From Hydnum rufescens UP504 (Eukaryota > Basidiomycota > Agaricomycetes > Cantharellales > Hydnaceae): 64,000 nt of DNA. The translations under genes were made by a program, and so were the position numbers. The stretch covers positions 58,697 through 122,696 of the forward strand of contig MU129081.1 in the NCBI GenBank assembly GCA_014904985.1. Reading direction: 5' to 3'. Below are positions 1 through 14,070 of this stretch, one piece after another; the stretch's first letter is position 1, and the number at the start of each line of letters is the position of its first letter. The notes beneath the pieces are model-generated. The model had not been told where the DNA came from and did not search any database. It saw only the letters and a program-made list of their open reading frames with translations.

Positions 1-2600
1 AGAAAGTAAACTTTGGACTAGGATAATACATTGCGATTCGGACTTCACATTTGGTTGGTATATAAAATTTGACGTACAAACCGCTGTAATGGGAGAATCT
101 GGACATGGAACGTTGACCTTCAGAACAACTCCAATCGTGGGAACGTTATCGGCAATCCCCAGTGTATGCCGGAAGCAAAAATGGACTACCACGCTCGCGT
201 CGCTCTCGACACGATCCCGCGGTGTTACAACATTTCGTCACCGTTTTCTTATCACTTAACTGGGAGAAGAAAAAGGGACGTTGTTGCGCATGAAAAGATC
301 TTGTCTGATGTTTCATTGGGTTTTCGATCAATGATCGTCTTTGAGGGGCTTAGCCGCGCGCCTACGTCGATACAGAGATCCGATAAGCCACTAGTCGCAC
401 AATGCCGTATTCTTACTTGTCCGTCTCTCTTGCGACTGTCGGAGGATTGCCTGACCGCTTCGATATCTATGCGATGATTCTGGTCCCTGTAAGTCATAAC
501 CCCTTGAATAACCTCTCGGCGATTTGATGAGTTCGGTGGTTCTTCTTTCTCGTCCAAAATTGGAAGAAACGTTACCGTCCGAGTCATTCTCCTGATGATG
601 AATCATTTTCTCGACAATGGGTTGAAACTTGACTGCGGGCTCCTGTTTCGTTCTTTGCGCAAACTGATTTAGCAAGACCCTTGTCTTTTTGTGCACGTTT
701 CGACTCTGAGATCTGTTTCATCAGATGGCATCTATTGCTGCAGGCTCCAACGTATAAGATACGGACTTCGAGTCGCATCCTCACCCTACAAGAGTCTCTC
801 ATACTCCCCCGAAGAACCCAACTGTCTGCATTTAATTTTGTCGTTTTTGTAATGCCTCCCCCAGGTGGGTTTGTTGACCTTCCTCGTTCGTCTCGGCATA
901 CCCTAATTTCGACAATTCACGTGTATCCAGCTGACAAGCGTAACATTTTTAAGCTCAATGAATGGGCCCAGCGCAATCAGTCGACGGTTGTCTATGTTCG
1001 TGATTTTCTGTTCAAATCAAACATGCAGTTATATTTTAACACCTGTGTTGGAACAGACGCCTTCTTCCTTTGTTAACGATCAGAACGTTACCACTTGGAT
1101 CGTAACGGTCACGAGTGAGCCCTCTCCTTCATTTGCAATATCCTACCAAGTTGACTTGTTTGGCTTCTACTACCAGTCAATGGAGTGACTTACGCCACCA
1201 CCACGTCGGACCGAAAAGGAGATGCTGCTGATAAGGCAGCCTGGCTCACCCTTCAGATTCTCAACAACTCCGCCTAGGCGACTGTCTGCAATACCATAAT
1301 TAATTAATTTCCATCTTCTTCCCTTCGAGTCGTTGTGTTTGGGTGACATCAGTAAGGCTCAATCCCCTGCGCGCGTTGGCTCTGGTCCCCTGTCATGGTG
1401 TGCTACCTGCGGGCATGAACCTGTATCATTGTATTTAGTATTTGTTTAATCTCCCGATAAGCGCCGACTCATTGTCAAGGAAATATCCTTTTCTGACCGT
1501 GGATAATATCTGTCCAGGGTTTCAAGTCCGATAAGCCCGTATATGTGTCATTTGTACCGCTAAAGACATGACTCACATGAAAATCCTCCTGATAAAAAAA
1601 GCAGCGCCTAAATGGGGAGAAACTTGCCTATATTACTGGTCTGATTTTTGCTTCATCACATCAAGAGCGTTACAAGCTCCATCAATGATGTGGATTACTT
1701 GTATCAGTACTGAGGCGCCACAGGAATACCGGAACCAAACTCGGGACAAACCGCCGGGCTGCAGCAAGGTTTCAAGTTTCCACTATGCGGACCAAAGGGC
1801 CTATATTCTCGTTCCTTTCCCTGTGATTCATCTTTAATCATCAATGACGGGTGGGCTGCGTCCCGATTCCCGACTCATATCACATTAATATGCGGCATTG
1901 GAGGAGCAGTTCAAACGTTCATCAGGAAATTCAACCAACCCGCTCCATAGGTCTGGAGCTTGTGGGATCCTTCAAAGCCTCCGAAAATGTTCTCTACAGT
2001 GTTCCTGAACCTCAGGAAGGGGGCCATGCTCTGGAAGTTTCCCTATGATTGGCCAGCTGGTTTGACCACAAAGCTGAATCCGAATTCTCTGTTCTCTTTG
2101 AAACCAACGTGCTCCTGTGCTGCCCCTTGGATCTGATATTGTTACTCTTTGTTCTGGGCTTTCCCTGTTATCGATTGATTTGTACGTCCCAGGGCTAGAG
2201 CACGATCAAAGTGTTTGTAGCGGCTCTAATATTGGGTGCCGGCGTACCGCGGTCATTGTTCGGACCTTAGCTCGCGAGGTGATACGCAATTGCGCTAGCG
2301 AACCACGGCATACTGCCCCCGGTCCTTTCAAGCGCCCCGCCTTATTGGTCCTGGCGGTATTTCTTCCACGCCTGCCCTGTGCCCTACTTGAACATATGAA
2401 ATCTGCTTCCTGCGCTGGGGCTGCGGATGGGACGCCAGCTTTTGCCTCGGTTATTCCTGTTGCATTCTCCCCTCCTGACCCCTCCCGATCATGATGGGAT
2501 TAATACCGCTCTCGTACCTCACTGATTCTCTGCAATCACATGCGAGCTCTCCCAGCCCAATTCTCTCTCAAGTCTGGCTGCTATAAAACCGCAATGGTAG
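1..2600. other. No supported gene
   Basis: No reading frame here could be linked to a known family on either strand. Open frames are short, at most about 130 codons, and do not join through plausible introns. One weak candidate for a gene remnant lies near 1080-1280 on the plus strand, where two adjacent frames look protein-like and end at a TAG near 1277; I could not identify it. The stretch may be the decayed flank of genes lying to the left of the window. Confidence 0.4.
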
Positions 2601-2633
2601 ACAGCAAACCGCACCCAGTATCCTTCTCCCAAA

Positions 2634-3126
2634 TTGCCTCTGCATTTCCCTGCTTCACCTTCACCATGCGTGAGCCCATCGACCCTCTACACATTGCATG
2701 GTTATGCTGACCTTGTTCATGAAGCCGATCACATCAAAATCCTTCAGAACAAGTCGGAGCGAGAGAAATTTACGCTCACTTGGGTATATATAGGCCACAG
2801 CGTCCCCAATCCCATCAATCTTACGGCTCTGCTCGCATCCTTAGCAGGACAACCTAACCACCCTCCCCAATAATGTCCAGTCTTGGGAGTGTGTAGCCAT
2901 CAGTAAGTCATTTACTTAGAGCTACAGCCCGATTCTCTCTGCTTACGCCCCTACCATCTACCTAGTTGACGGTACGCCATTCGGTACAGGGACTGGATCG
3001 AAGAAAGCTTACGCCCGGGATGAGGCGGCAAGGTATGTATCGCATGCATGTAGTCATTCTTCGACTCACGTATTAATGACGTTCCCTGCTCCCCTTCTTA
3101 GAATCGCGTTAGCGAATGGAGCCTAG
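2634..3126 (+). CDS. Small dsRNA-binding-motif-like protein, 5' end uncertain
   Basis: Joining three short exons gives a C-terminal region that reads WECVAIIDGTPFGTGTG, then SKKAYARDEAARIALANGA, then stop at 3124-3126. This matches the second half of a double-stranded RNA-binding motif: a beta strand, the GxGxGxSKK loop and the helix with the AA pair. Likely introns are about 2784-2844, 2909-2964 and 3033-3102, with GT-AG ends. The upstream exon carries FTLTW, suiting the first strand. No good in-frame ATG was found, so the start is open. Fungal proteins holding only this motif are common and mostly uncharacterised. The motif call is mine from pattern alone. Confidence 0.5.
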
Positions 3127-3366
3127 TAGCCGAGGCTAGCGATGGATAACACTCTCGATGTTTTCTAAATGTTTTGCTAGTCATTTCAGTATCATAGCCG
3201 TTTCTTTGTTCCTTCCTGCACAGCAATTCTGAAAGCTGATACTCGTGAATTACGACATGACAGCTCGCGACCGCCGGCAGTGTCCGCTATTTCCAGATCT
3301 GCTTCTTGTCATTTTACTTCTCGCATTTGAGTGTGGGAACCCGCAGACCGTGCCTTCATACTGACC

Positions 3367-5530
<2,164 letters not shown>

Positions 5531-5699
5531 GTTGTATACCAACTTCTGTGTAATCGTGTAGTACAAGAACAAACATTGAATTGGATGGAAGTGGCGAAGG
5601 GGGACACGAAACGAATATCAACCCCGGGCCTGAATCGCACACACTTCTACGCATGCACCACTTAGCGCCATCCGCTATTCATCAGTTCCTGCCTCTGTA

Positions 5700-6250
5700 A
5701 TCGTGGAATCATTCTCAAACCTACTCAATAAATAAAAGAAGGGGTCCGTCTGGTTAAGAAGGGTCGTGGAGGTGCATCATGGGAAACATCTGGATCGATC
5801 ATTGCGGCATTTTCCCGCACCTGATCCAGATAAATGAGTGACCGCTTTATTGATTGTAACGCATTTGCGGAGAACGGAAGGCGGAGACGTGATAGAAAAT
5901 CAAAGACGTGGCGTTCTTGAAATCAGCCAGACGATACTCACTTATGGACTTGCCATCAACGGAAATGACGGCTTCAGTTGGATCATACAGCCTTAAGATG
6001 AAGCTTTTCCCCTGGCTGATAATACTCACGATCACGGCGACCTCTCCAGCTCCAAGGGGGAACGAAATGTGAGATAGAGAATCGTTCTGAGCTGATGTAT
6101 AACACTTCCTAAAACGGATATTGCACGTAGCGGATACACATTATGGAAATCGAGCTCTGGAACGTTACCTTGAGATCTATAGTAGCCCATTTTCCTTCCA
6201 TCTCTGAAAGAAATGTTTCCTATCGTCCTGAACCTGACTTGGAATTGGAT
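5700..6250 (-). pseudogene. ABC-transporter nucleotide-binding-domain relic
   Basis: On the minus strand one frame from about 6080 to 5850 reads LSHISFPLGAGEVAVIVS, then ILRLYDPTEA, ISVDGKSISEYRLADFK and FRSPQ. This is the stretch around Walker A of a fungal ABC transporter (strand, P-loop, YDPTEG, VDG, EYRLADLR). The P-loop is damaged: the usual GxNGSGKST is replaced by SIISQGKSF, with the GK kept and the Gly pattern lost. A separate frame just upstream (about 6190-6150) has PELDFHNV, the strand that precedes this block. No signature LSGGQ or Walker B was found downstream, so the copy is truncated as well as mutated. It is unlikely to bind ATP. Confidence 0.55.
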
Positions 6251-7486
6251 CGAAAGCATAAAGCTCTAGAGGCGACTTGGGCGGTAAGAGAAATGCTATT
6301 TTTGTGGTATCCGGTGAATAGCCGCAACTTGATCTTCCACGACTGTGAGACTGGCAGGAGATAGGGGGCTATTTGTTGGGCTTTTCAGGGCGTTCAATGC
6401 GAACGCGTTCTGCATAGAAAAAAAGAACCATGAATTCATCCTTAGGCAGGTTGCGCTTTGACTTCCGGCGATAGGATCCCACAGGAGGCGCGCGACGAAC
6501 GTCGGGAGAGAAGATCGATCCCAGATGTCCGATTGATCGGGTGGGTTCAATAGGGATTTCGGTGCGCTGGTACACTATCAAGACAATCGAATAAGCACTC
6601 GGGCGGGCGAAGAAGCGAAGGCGGTCCGCCGGGCTCCCAGTGAGGATTTCATTCCGATACTTCGGTTGTCCCCAGGGATCAGAGATAACAGTTTATTGAT
6701 TCATCTTCGTGATAAAATAAGCTGGAATCTCATTTGAGTCGCATCCAACGGTGGATCTGATATTCACGTACAGTGGATAATATGGTTTTTCTCGATCCAT
6801 GTGAATATGGGCGCGACAAAACTCCGAAAAAGGAGACACAAAGTTTCGCGGTGTTCATATAGAGGACATAGCAAGAGGAGTATCTGAGGGCTCAACTGCG
6901 TGGCGGCGGAAATGCGAAGACGGGTCGGGAGAGATATCGAGGGGTGTCAAATTAATTTTCGAGATAGGAGCCTCGGAGGTTGGCAGGTCCAGGTTCAACC
7001 AAGCTAGATTCCAATGGAAGGCTGTACAACCGGATGGACGAGAACGTCGGAAATCGCAAATACCGTTAACTGGGAGAATGTAGGGCACATACAAGTGTCC
7101 AAAGGTCAGGACAAACCAAAGAAGTGTCGGAGATAAGGCGATAAAGAAGGGGGTGCTCATTTGGGGATCCAAATATGGGAATCAGGGGAATCCGACCTGT
7201 CAGGGGAGGCAGACGCGGTGGCGGATCTTGAAGTAGTAAAAGTCGTGACGGTCTTGTCTCACATGGTGCATCTCTTCCTCCGTTGCTCCGGACTCTCTGG
7301 GCGCTACTTCGAACATTGATTACTTATGCAGAAACGAGACGATTGCGTGGGAGCAGAGAGGTGGGGAGTCCTGATCTTTCTGCCTCATGATTTATGAGCA
7401 GGAGTTGTACTGTACTTTTCAGGTGCACTCTTGGCGGTTATGTGTGACTGTCACGCTACGTCGCGCTTTGCGTCTGTGGTTTTACT
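6251..7486. other. Intergenic, possible 5' remains of the ABC gene
   Basis: Minus-strand open frames at about 7172-6855 and 6581-6296 lie upstream of the ABC relic and could be its N-terminal membrane part, since one begins with a hydrophobic stretch. I could not match them to a known family. The last part of this stretch should hold the promoter of NIC96, but no clear element is visible. Confidence 0.3.
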
Positions 7487-10400
7487 ATGGAGGACCTGTC
7501 GTCGCTCCTCAGCTCAGCGCGAGACCTCACTTCACATGTGGCACGGCCCGACAGATTACCTTCGATAAATCTTTCCCTAGAGCAAATTGAGGCACAATCT
7601 CGTCGCTTGGTGTCGCGTCAGCAAGCGGCAGCTGCAGATACAGGGAAAGGGTGCGATTCATATGTTTATGGGATCATCTGCATGCTTAGCTCGTTAATTC
7701 CAGGAATTACTTGTTGGCAAAGGCTAATGTCGATGCACCATCACTCGCGTCTTCCATCGCCGCTTTAAATACAACAAACACGTTTCTTCCTCTGAACCCG
7801 CTCCATGACACAGATGTTAACGGTTTTTTGCGGCATGCTCACGAGCAGACTCTGATATCTTCGATTGAAGAGGTCCGACGAGAGACAGAAGTGGAGTTTT
7901 ATCGCAATCTCGACAGCCGCGTCCGTAAAGACTGGGAAATCCGTAAGAAAAAGATCTTCGAGGAATTGGGCGTAGGCAATAACATGGCCGAAGGAGAGGG
8001 GGGGATAGAGAGGGCAGGGCACGGTTTGCCGGTCAACATGCGGGTATGCGAAGCAAAAAGGCATTTGGAACACCCGTCAGTGGACTTCCTACATGTGGAG
8101 GCGCCATCCTAACACATTCCCATAGTATGCTCCCCAACCCACCCAATCTCTGGCTATGCACACCAAGATGATGGCCTATGATAGGGTCATAACAGAGTTA
8201 AATAGTCATCGCCTTGCTGGAACTCCATGCTCTCTCGTCGCGGGACTATCTGATGCTGCTCGTGCATCAGGCGACGATGTAAGTTTCCCCTACCAGATTT
8301 TCATGGAATCGTATCTCAGCAATTTTGCTCAGGCTTCTAAAATCACACATACTTATGACATATTAGCCGCTATCTCCGGAGAACGTCCTAAGCTTCCTCC
8401 ATCGCATACCCAAGCCCATATCCTGAACGCGTCACTTCTCGAGCGAGCGTATGCGCGGGCGTATTTGGGAAGCCAAGACACACCCGAAGCTGTTGATTTG
8501 AGGCGCAAGATAGCTGATGGGTCACGTAGAGCTCTAGAGGCACAGTAAGTTTAAGGGATTGGTACCGTACACTCACGGTACTTATCTATTCCTAGATATT
8601 GGGATGTCATCGACCGAGTCGTCGTTCAGAACCCCGTCGATGCAGCCTTAGGGGGTGATCCTTCCCCTGCAAACAAAATTCGCGCATTTCTTAATGTCCA
8701 ATATTACAAGGGTGGGGCTTGGGAGAGTCGCATTGAGGTCAGTGAGAACATCTCAGACCATCACTTGACTTGGCTGACATATTTTTCTTGCCCATAGCTG
8801 ATCAATGGCAAAGCTGTTTGGGCGACCCTCTATTATCTCGTTCGAACTGGGCATCTCAAGGAGACATTGGAGGTGGCTACTGACTCAGAGGTCGCTCTCA
8901 ATCGACACGAGGAGTTGTTCACAACATTCTTAAAAGCCTGGGTGGAGTCTGCTGATCGAAGGTATATCTTGGATACATCCCCTAAGACTAGCTTGTAACA
9001 TGTTAGGTCTCCTATAGATTGCCTCATAGCCTCAGGGATCGCCTGATGGCTAACTATAACTCCCGTTTGCTCCACGCACGCGATGTAGATCCATTCAAAC
9101 TAGCACTCATCAAGCTTATGGGACGAATCGACCCCCAACGGAGAAATGTTCCTTTGGCGATTGCATCTACTGAAGACTGGATATGGTTCCAACTCGCTAT
9201 GGCATGTTATTTCCTTTAGTTGAATGCTCTTGCTTATATGCTTATCAATCACTCAGGTCGATGAAGAGGTAGGGGGGCTGAGAGAACTGGCCAAACCATC
9301 CAAGGCTACAAGAAAACGCACTTCGAACCAGAAGGAAAGCCACATAAAGGCATTTGGGCTCGTCTGCTTCTTGTTTGCGGGTTGTTTGAACAAGTAAGGT
9401 TTTATTTATCTCTCGCAAATTCCCATCTCTCATCAAATCCTCGGCCCTGCCTAGGCAGTTGCTGCTCTGTACGAGACTCCTGAAATGCAAATCGAAGCCA
9501 TTCACCTAGCAATAGCTCTCTCTTATTACGGTCTATTGAGAGTACCATCGCGTACCGAGGCGTCTGACGTTGAAATTCGTGTGTATACTTATATGCACAC
9601 CCTGTGATTTGAAATTCTAATCCTCTTTGTCAGTTACGACGTCACCCGTACGACCACCCTCTCTAAACTTTGGCCTTCTCATCAGTCGTTACATCCGCCA
9701 ATTCCAGCGCACGGATCCAAAAGAGGCGTTGCAATACGTGTATTGCGTCACGCTTAATTCTGACAGAAATGTAGGTCTTGCCAACAGCCAAGGCCAAGCT
9801 ACTGGACAGGATCAGATTTTTATCGCCCGCGAGTTGGTCAAGCGAGTGATTTTAGGTTGTGACGGCAAGTGGGACGATTTGGTCGGCGGTTTTCGTGATG
9901 ACGGCTCAAGATTCGTACGTCTTTGACGTCCCCTTCTATTGGACTAGTCACTTATCAATCGCATTTCCCGGATGCAGCCTGGTATCCTGGAGCGGAATCT
10001 TCCATTGTTGCGTCTGTCCTCTGCGGCAGAGTATCATGAAGTGATCCTTGTGGCTGCTGCCGACGAGTGTGAACGTGAACGAAAGCTTCTCGATGCTATC
10101 AAATTATACAACCTCGCCGGTGCCCATGAAACCGTGATCGCCTGCCTGACTCGGGCTCTCGGGGATCTCCTTTCTGAACCAACTGGCGGAGGCGAGGAAG
10201 GAGCATCGGTCGAGTCTTTGACCAGAAGTATTCTGGAGCATTACTCTCGACGCGGGGAGGTTGTCGGCGCTCAGCGGCAGGACCTTGTATGCCTGTTGAA
10301 GGTTCGAGAGGCCATGATGGCATGCGAACAGAAGCATTATGAGGCTGCGCTTGAGGTATGCGACATCGGTTCGTGCCTTGTGCAGACCTGGGCTTACGCG

Positions 10401-10797
10401 CTGTATATTGAAGTCAATCGAAGCTTCTGGGCTTATTCCATTCGATGGTGATATTCAGACTATTACCAGGAAGGCTGAGGCGTTCAAAGACAACGACGAG
10501 GCCATTACGCGGAACCTTAGCCATATTCTCCTACTCACTATGACGATACTGCACGGGCTGCACGGCAAAGTAAAACACGCACTATTTGGCGAGGGATCTC
10601 GACATACTGTATGTCATGCACACCACGGCCTCAGAAACGTGCACTGAGAAGTTTATTCCCCACCCCTTGAATAGACCCTTACGGAAATTCGACGCAAGAC
10701 AAGAGCACTGATGATGTTCGCCAGTATGCAGCGGTATAGAATGTCGGCGGATGTGTACGGCCAGTTGACCCGACTGGATGTTGCTGTCGCTCATTAG
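7487..10797 (+). CDS. NIC96: Nucleoporin Nic96 (Nup93 homologue)
   Basis: Linker nucleoporin of the nuclear-pore inner ring. The start ATG at 7487 opens MEDLSSLL, followed by INLSLEQIEAQSRRLVSRQ, a block shared by fungal Nic96 proteins. Later blocks are YDRVITELN, RAYLGSQ, QYYKGGAWESRIE, DPFKLALIKLMGR, EDWIWFQLAM, EALQYVYC, EAIKLYNLAG-like DAIKLYNLAG, and the end YRMSADVYGQLTRLDVAVAH with stop at 10797. Introns fit at 7651-7703, 8044-8125, 8279-8332, 8545-8595, 8738-8797, 8962-9017, 9202-9256, 9394-9454, 9579-9633, 9915-9976, 10356-10413 and 10609-10674. The seventh intron begins GC rather than GT. One base appears to be missing near 9291, where VDEEVGGLRELAK must shift frame to reach YKKTHFEPEGK. 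Nic96 is normally essential, so this break is probably a sequence error. Confidence 0.93.
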
Positions 10798-11044
10798 TGC
10801 GTTCTGTATTCTTTGTTATCTACGCGCCATTTCAATGTACTGTCGATCATATTAATGTACCATATTCGGAGCCTCTATGAGCCTATTCTCTGCTTCATCC
10901 GCGAATAGTTCACTTGGGCTGACCGTTGAATTCAGTGCCCATTGGGACTTCTGGAAAGCACATTGAAGTGGTGATGCTCAGATCCCACATATATTTAAGT
11001 TCGATACTCTACTCTTGGTTGGCTATTACCGCCACCTACCTTTG

Positions 11045-11804
11045 TTAGGCCTCAGAAGTGGGCGCCTTACAAGTGTTGGAGACCACCTCGGGCAAGACGG
11101 ATATCACCCCTTGCTCATCAGAGACATGAACGGGGCTCGCATCTATCAACACCGCAATAAATCTCGTCCATCCAGTGCCCTTGTTTTTCCAATCGTGGAG
11201 GGTGCCCCGCTGCACGACGATGGAACCGGGCTCGGTCAGGGTGGTTTCAGAACCATCTTCAAGTACGAGTGTGAGTTCGCCAGATACTACCATCATGCGG
11301 ATAGTCGGTCAGTATGTCATGTTGTCTGCAGAAGCAAGGACTGAGCAATTACTGAGGATAATATAATCGATCGAACTAGTTCTGTGCTACAGATTTCAAA
11401 GCAGATATCAGCATAGGCAGGTGTCTCTCGCTTTGCGTTAAGCATGAGGCCATCACCGACCATGAAGACCGGGGTAACCGGGGGTATATCCACTATGGAG
11501 ATGTGCGTGCCCACTGTGGAGACAAGCGAAAGTCTGTCCGGTAGCACGTATTTCATGTCGATTCTGCAGATTGCGTACATCAGTGGATGCAACACGGTGA
11601 GGACGCCCTTAAGATCGCATGCGTTTGATCACGATTATTATCAGCAGGAGACTCCTTCGTTACCCATACTCTAGCCATTGGTGCCGGAACATCACCCGAC
11701 ACTTCAAATATCACTTCGTCGTTGAATACTGTTGTACTCCTCCCATCCGGAGTGTGTCCAGTGACGATTCGACGTGGAGGTTTGGGAGGGATGGGGACGG
11801 GCAT
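11045..11804 (-). CDS. Cupin-domain protein, copy A
   Basis: Small single-cupin protein of the fungal type often annotated as cupin 2 / RmlC-like; the substrate is unknown. Start at 11804 gives MPVPIPPKPPRRIVTGH. After splicing, the core reads HRTSSIDYIIL, ISGELTLVLEDGSETTL, EPGSIVVQRGTLHDWKN and WTRFIAVLIDA. The HRTSSIDY and RGTLHDW segments carry the histidines of the two cupin motifs. One intron lies between the FM at the end of the IVDIPP exon and HRTSS, another between IIL and ISGEL (donor GTAATT). The donor after the first exon is not clear. The C-terminus LPEVVSNTCKAPTSEA is shorter than in copy B. Confidence 0.75.
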
Positions 11805-12460
11805 TAGGATGAAGTGATCGCTTTCATACAGTAAGTGCAAAATAACCCAGGCCTATTTCGATCCATGGTTCAGTCACGGCCCTATTCCCAGTGCGTCACA
11901 GGTTACAGTGTCCTCCGGTGACATCACATGGCACACAGCCCCGGTGCACGGATACTGTAGCGAGTTTTCTCAATGACATGGTGGTGAGATTGCGAAGCAA
12001 TTGCTTCATCGATCTTGGTGCATGAGGGCAGATGTGACTGGTGCATGGGGGATGGGATTATCTGCTACTCTCCAAGTAAGCCAGTAGAAGGGTCACGTGC
12101 GTCATGTTCCGTGTCACAGGGCTCCATAATGCCCGGGAAAATGAGCGTGTTTGGCATTCTCCATTTAGAGAATGGGGTAGATCCAGGTAGTGTAAGCTTA
12201 TTCTTCAGAAAAATTATTACAGAAACCGCGTCTGATCCGTGAGAACTTACCCCAAAGGCACAGAGACTAGTGAATAGAGTCGGCAAAAGCCAGTTTGCTT
12301 CCGGTCATCGACTCTGCCACTCTTCACTTTGTCTGCCATTTAAGGTTGGTTACAGGTCACGGGGCTTAGGGGATTCACAACTCTCCATCTCTGCTCTACC
12401 GCCTGGGGAGGATGGTGCGAACTGGGGCTCTGGGCCAGCTTTATAATGACCAGTCACACA
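11805..12460. other. Spacer between the cupin copies
   Basis: Region upstream of cupin copy A (read on the minus strand) and downstream of copy B. Short open frames on both strands match nothing I know. It should hold the promoter of copy A, but no TATA-like or other site could be assigned. Confidence 0.35.
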
Positions 12461-12737
12461 TCATTAGTGCCGTTTCATTGTGCTGTACTGTCAATCGTAT
12501 TCATGAGTATTCGGACCGTCACCAGTGGTGCGACGACACCTACGAGCCTAATCTCCGCATCAGCAACAAGGCAGACACGACTTCCATCGGCCCTTGAATT
12601 CAGTGCTCAGTGAGGCTTCGGGGAAACGCATTGAAGTCGCAATATTAATGTGGGATATAGTGACGTTTCATTCCATACATATTTAACAATCACCTACCAC
12701 GAGCTATTCTTCACTGTTGGCCCGCTATTAACACCGA

Positions 12738-13609
12738 TCAATCTCGGGGTTCTTGGGACGCAGAATTAGAGGACTCGGAACTGAACACTTCGTCAATCTG
12801 GCTGGGGACTATCTCGGGCAAACTTGGGGCTGTCTCGGTCAAGTTGGGGAGCATCTTGGGGCTGGGGATCATCTCGGGCAAGGCAGATATCACCCCTTGC
12901 TCATCAGAGACGTGAACAGGGCTCGCATCTATCAACACCGCAATGAATCTCGTCCATCCAGTACCCCTGTTTTTCCAATCATGGAGGGTACCACGCTGCA
13001 CGACGATGGAACCTGGCTCGGTCAGGGTGGTTTCAGAACCATCTTCAAGTATGAGTGTGATCTCGCCAGATACTATTATCATGCAGATAGTCGGTCAGCA
13101 TGTCTCATTGGATGCAGAAGCAAGGGGAAACAGCAATTACTGAGTATGGCATAATCGATCGAACTAGTTCTGTGCTACGGATTTCAAAGCAGATATCATC
13201 ATACGCATGTATCTGCTTTGCGGCAGGGGTGAGGCAACCACTGACCATGAAGTCCGGGGTAGGGATAAATGGGGGTATATCCACCATACAGAGGTGCGTG
13301 CCATTTGTGGAGACAAGCGAAAGTCTGTCTGGTACCACGTCTTTCATGTCGATTCTGCAGACCGATTGCGTACATCAGTGGATGCAACACGCAGGCTTGG
13401 CAACGCCCTTAAGATTGCCCTACCTACGTTTGATCACAATTATTATCAACAGGAATCCCCTTCGTGACCCATAGTCTGGCCATTGGTGCCGGCACATCGC
13501 CTGAAATCTTAAACGTCACCTCTTCGTTGAATATTGTTGTACTTCGTCCATCCGGAGTGTGTCCAGTGACGATTCGACGCGGAGGTTTGAGAGGGCTTGG
13601 GAGGGACAT
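12738..13609 (-). CDS. Cupin-domain protein, copy B
   Basis: Paralogue of the cupin gene 1 kb to the left, same strand. Start at 13609 gives MSLPSPLKPPRRIVTGH. The core is HRTSSIDYAIL, ISGEITLILEDGSETTL, EPGSIVVQRGTLHDWKN, WTRFIAVLIDASPVHVSDEQ. Exon order and intron positions match copy A, including the GTAATT donor before ISGE. The C-terminus is longer than in copy A and carries short degenerate repeats of LPEIVPS/LPEMIPS type, ending SASQEPRD. No frameshift is seen in the core, so this copy looks functional. Substrate and role are unknown. Confidence 0.78.
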
Positions 13610-14070
13610 CGTGATGAAGGGAGCAGTAGGGCCATTGCCTTTAAAATAGAAAGTCGCACTTCAGGGAAGAATTGTTTGGAAATGGTTTCTCCGGACTCTC
13701 TTTAGTTGGTTTGTTCACAAGTGGATCATCAATGCCCAGGAGTAATACCACATGTCGCGAAAGGCCCGGAGTGCTCGAATCTGTAGATAGGATCGCTCAA
13801 TATTGCGCGAAGCTCTAGTCAATCATACCCCGCAATCACCGCGAAGCCATGATAAGGCATGTCGCAACGGGCTCAATCTGGTGCAATTAGAAGAGCAGGT
13901 CACAGGGCGCTCAAATGGTCGAGATTCCAGAGGACAGATACTATAAAAACGGAAACAGAATATTTTATAGCATAAAGCATAGTACTGTAAACGAAAATTG
14001 GGGGGAATGGTGGTGTTGAAGATCGATGAATCGAATCGGAGAAAGCCGAAGTCACCAACCTGGATTATGA
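13610..14070. other. Divergent intergenic region, cupin B / ARP5
   Basis: Lies between the starts of cupin copy B (minus strand) and ARP5 (plus strand), so it should hold both promoters. A TATAAAA occurs at about 13942. No open frame of interest. Confidence 0.4.

Larger units (their letters stand above)
10793..13609. repeat. Tandem duplication holding the two cupin genes
   Basis: The block 10793-11804 and the block 12461-13609 are direct repeats. Besides the genes they share the downstream flank: ATTAGTGC followed by a related C/T-rich stretch, then TTGAATTCAGTGC at about 10928 and 12593, then CATATTTAA-type sequence before the gene end. The copies differ at many third positions, so the duplication is not recent. 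Confidence 0.7.

Noticed and set aside
11045..14000. Secondary-metabolite cluster around the cupin pair
   Set aside because: Neighbours are housekeeping genes (NIC96, ARP5); no synthase, P450 or cluster regulator is present.
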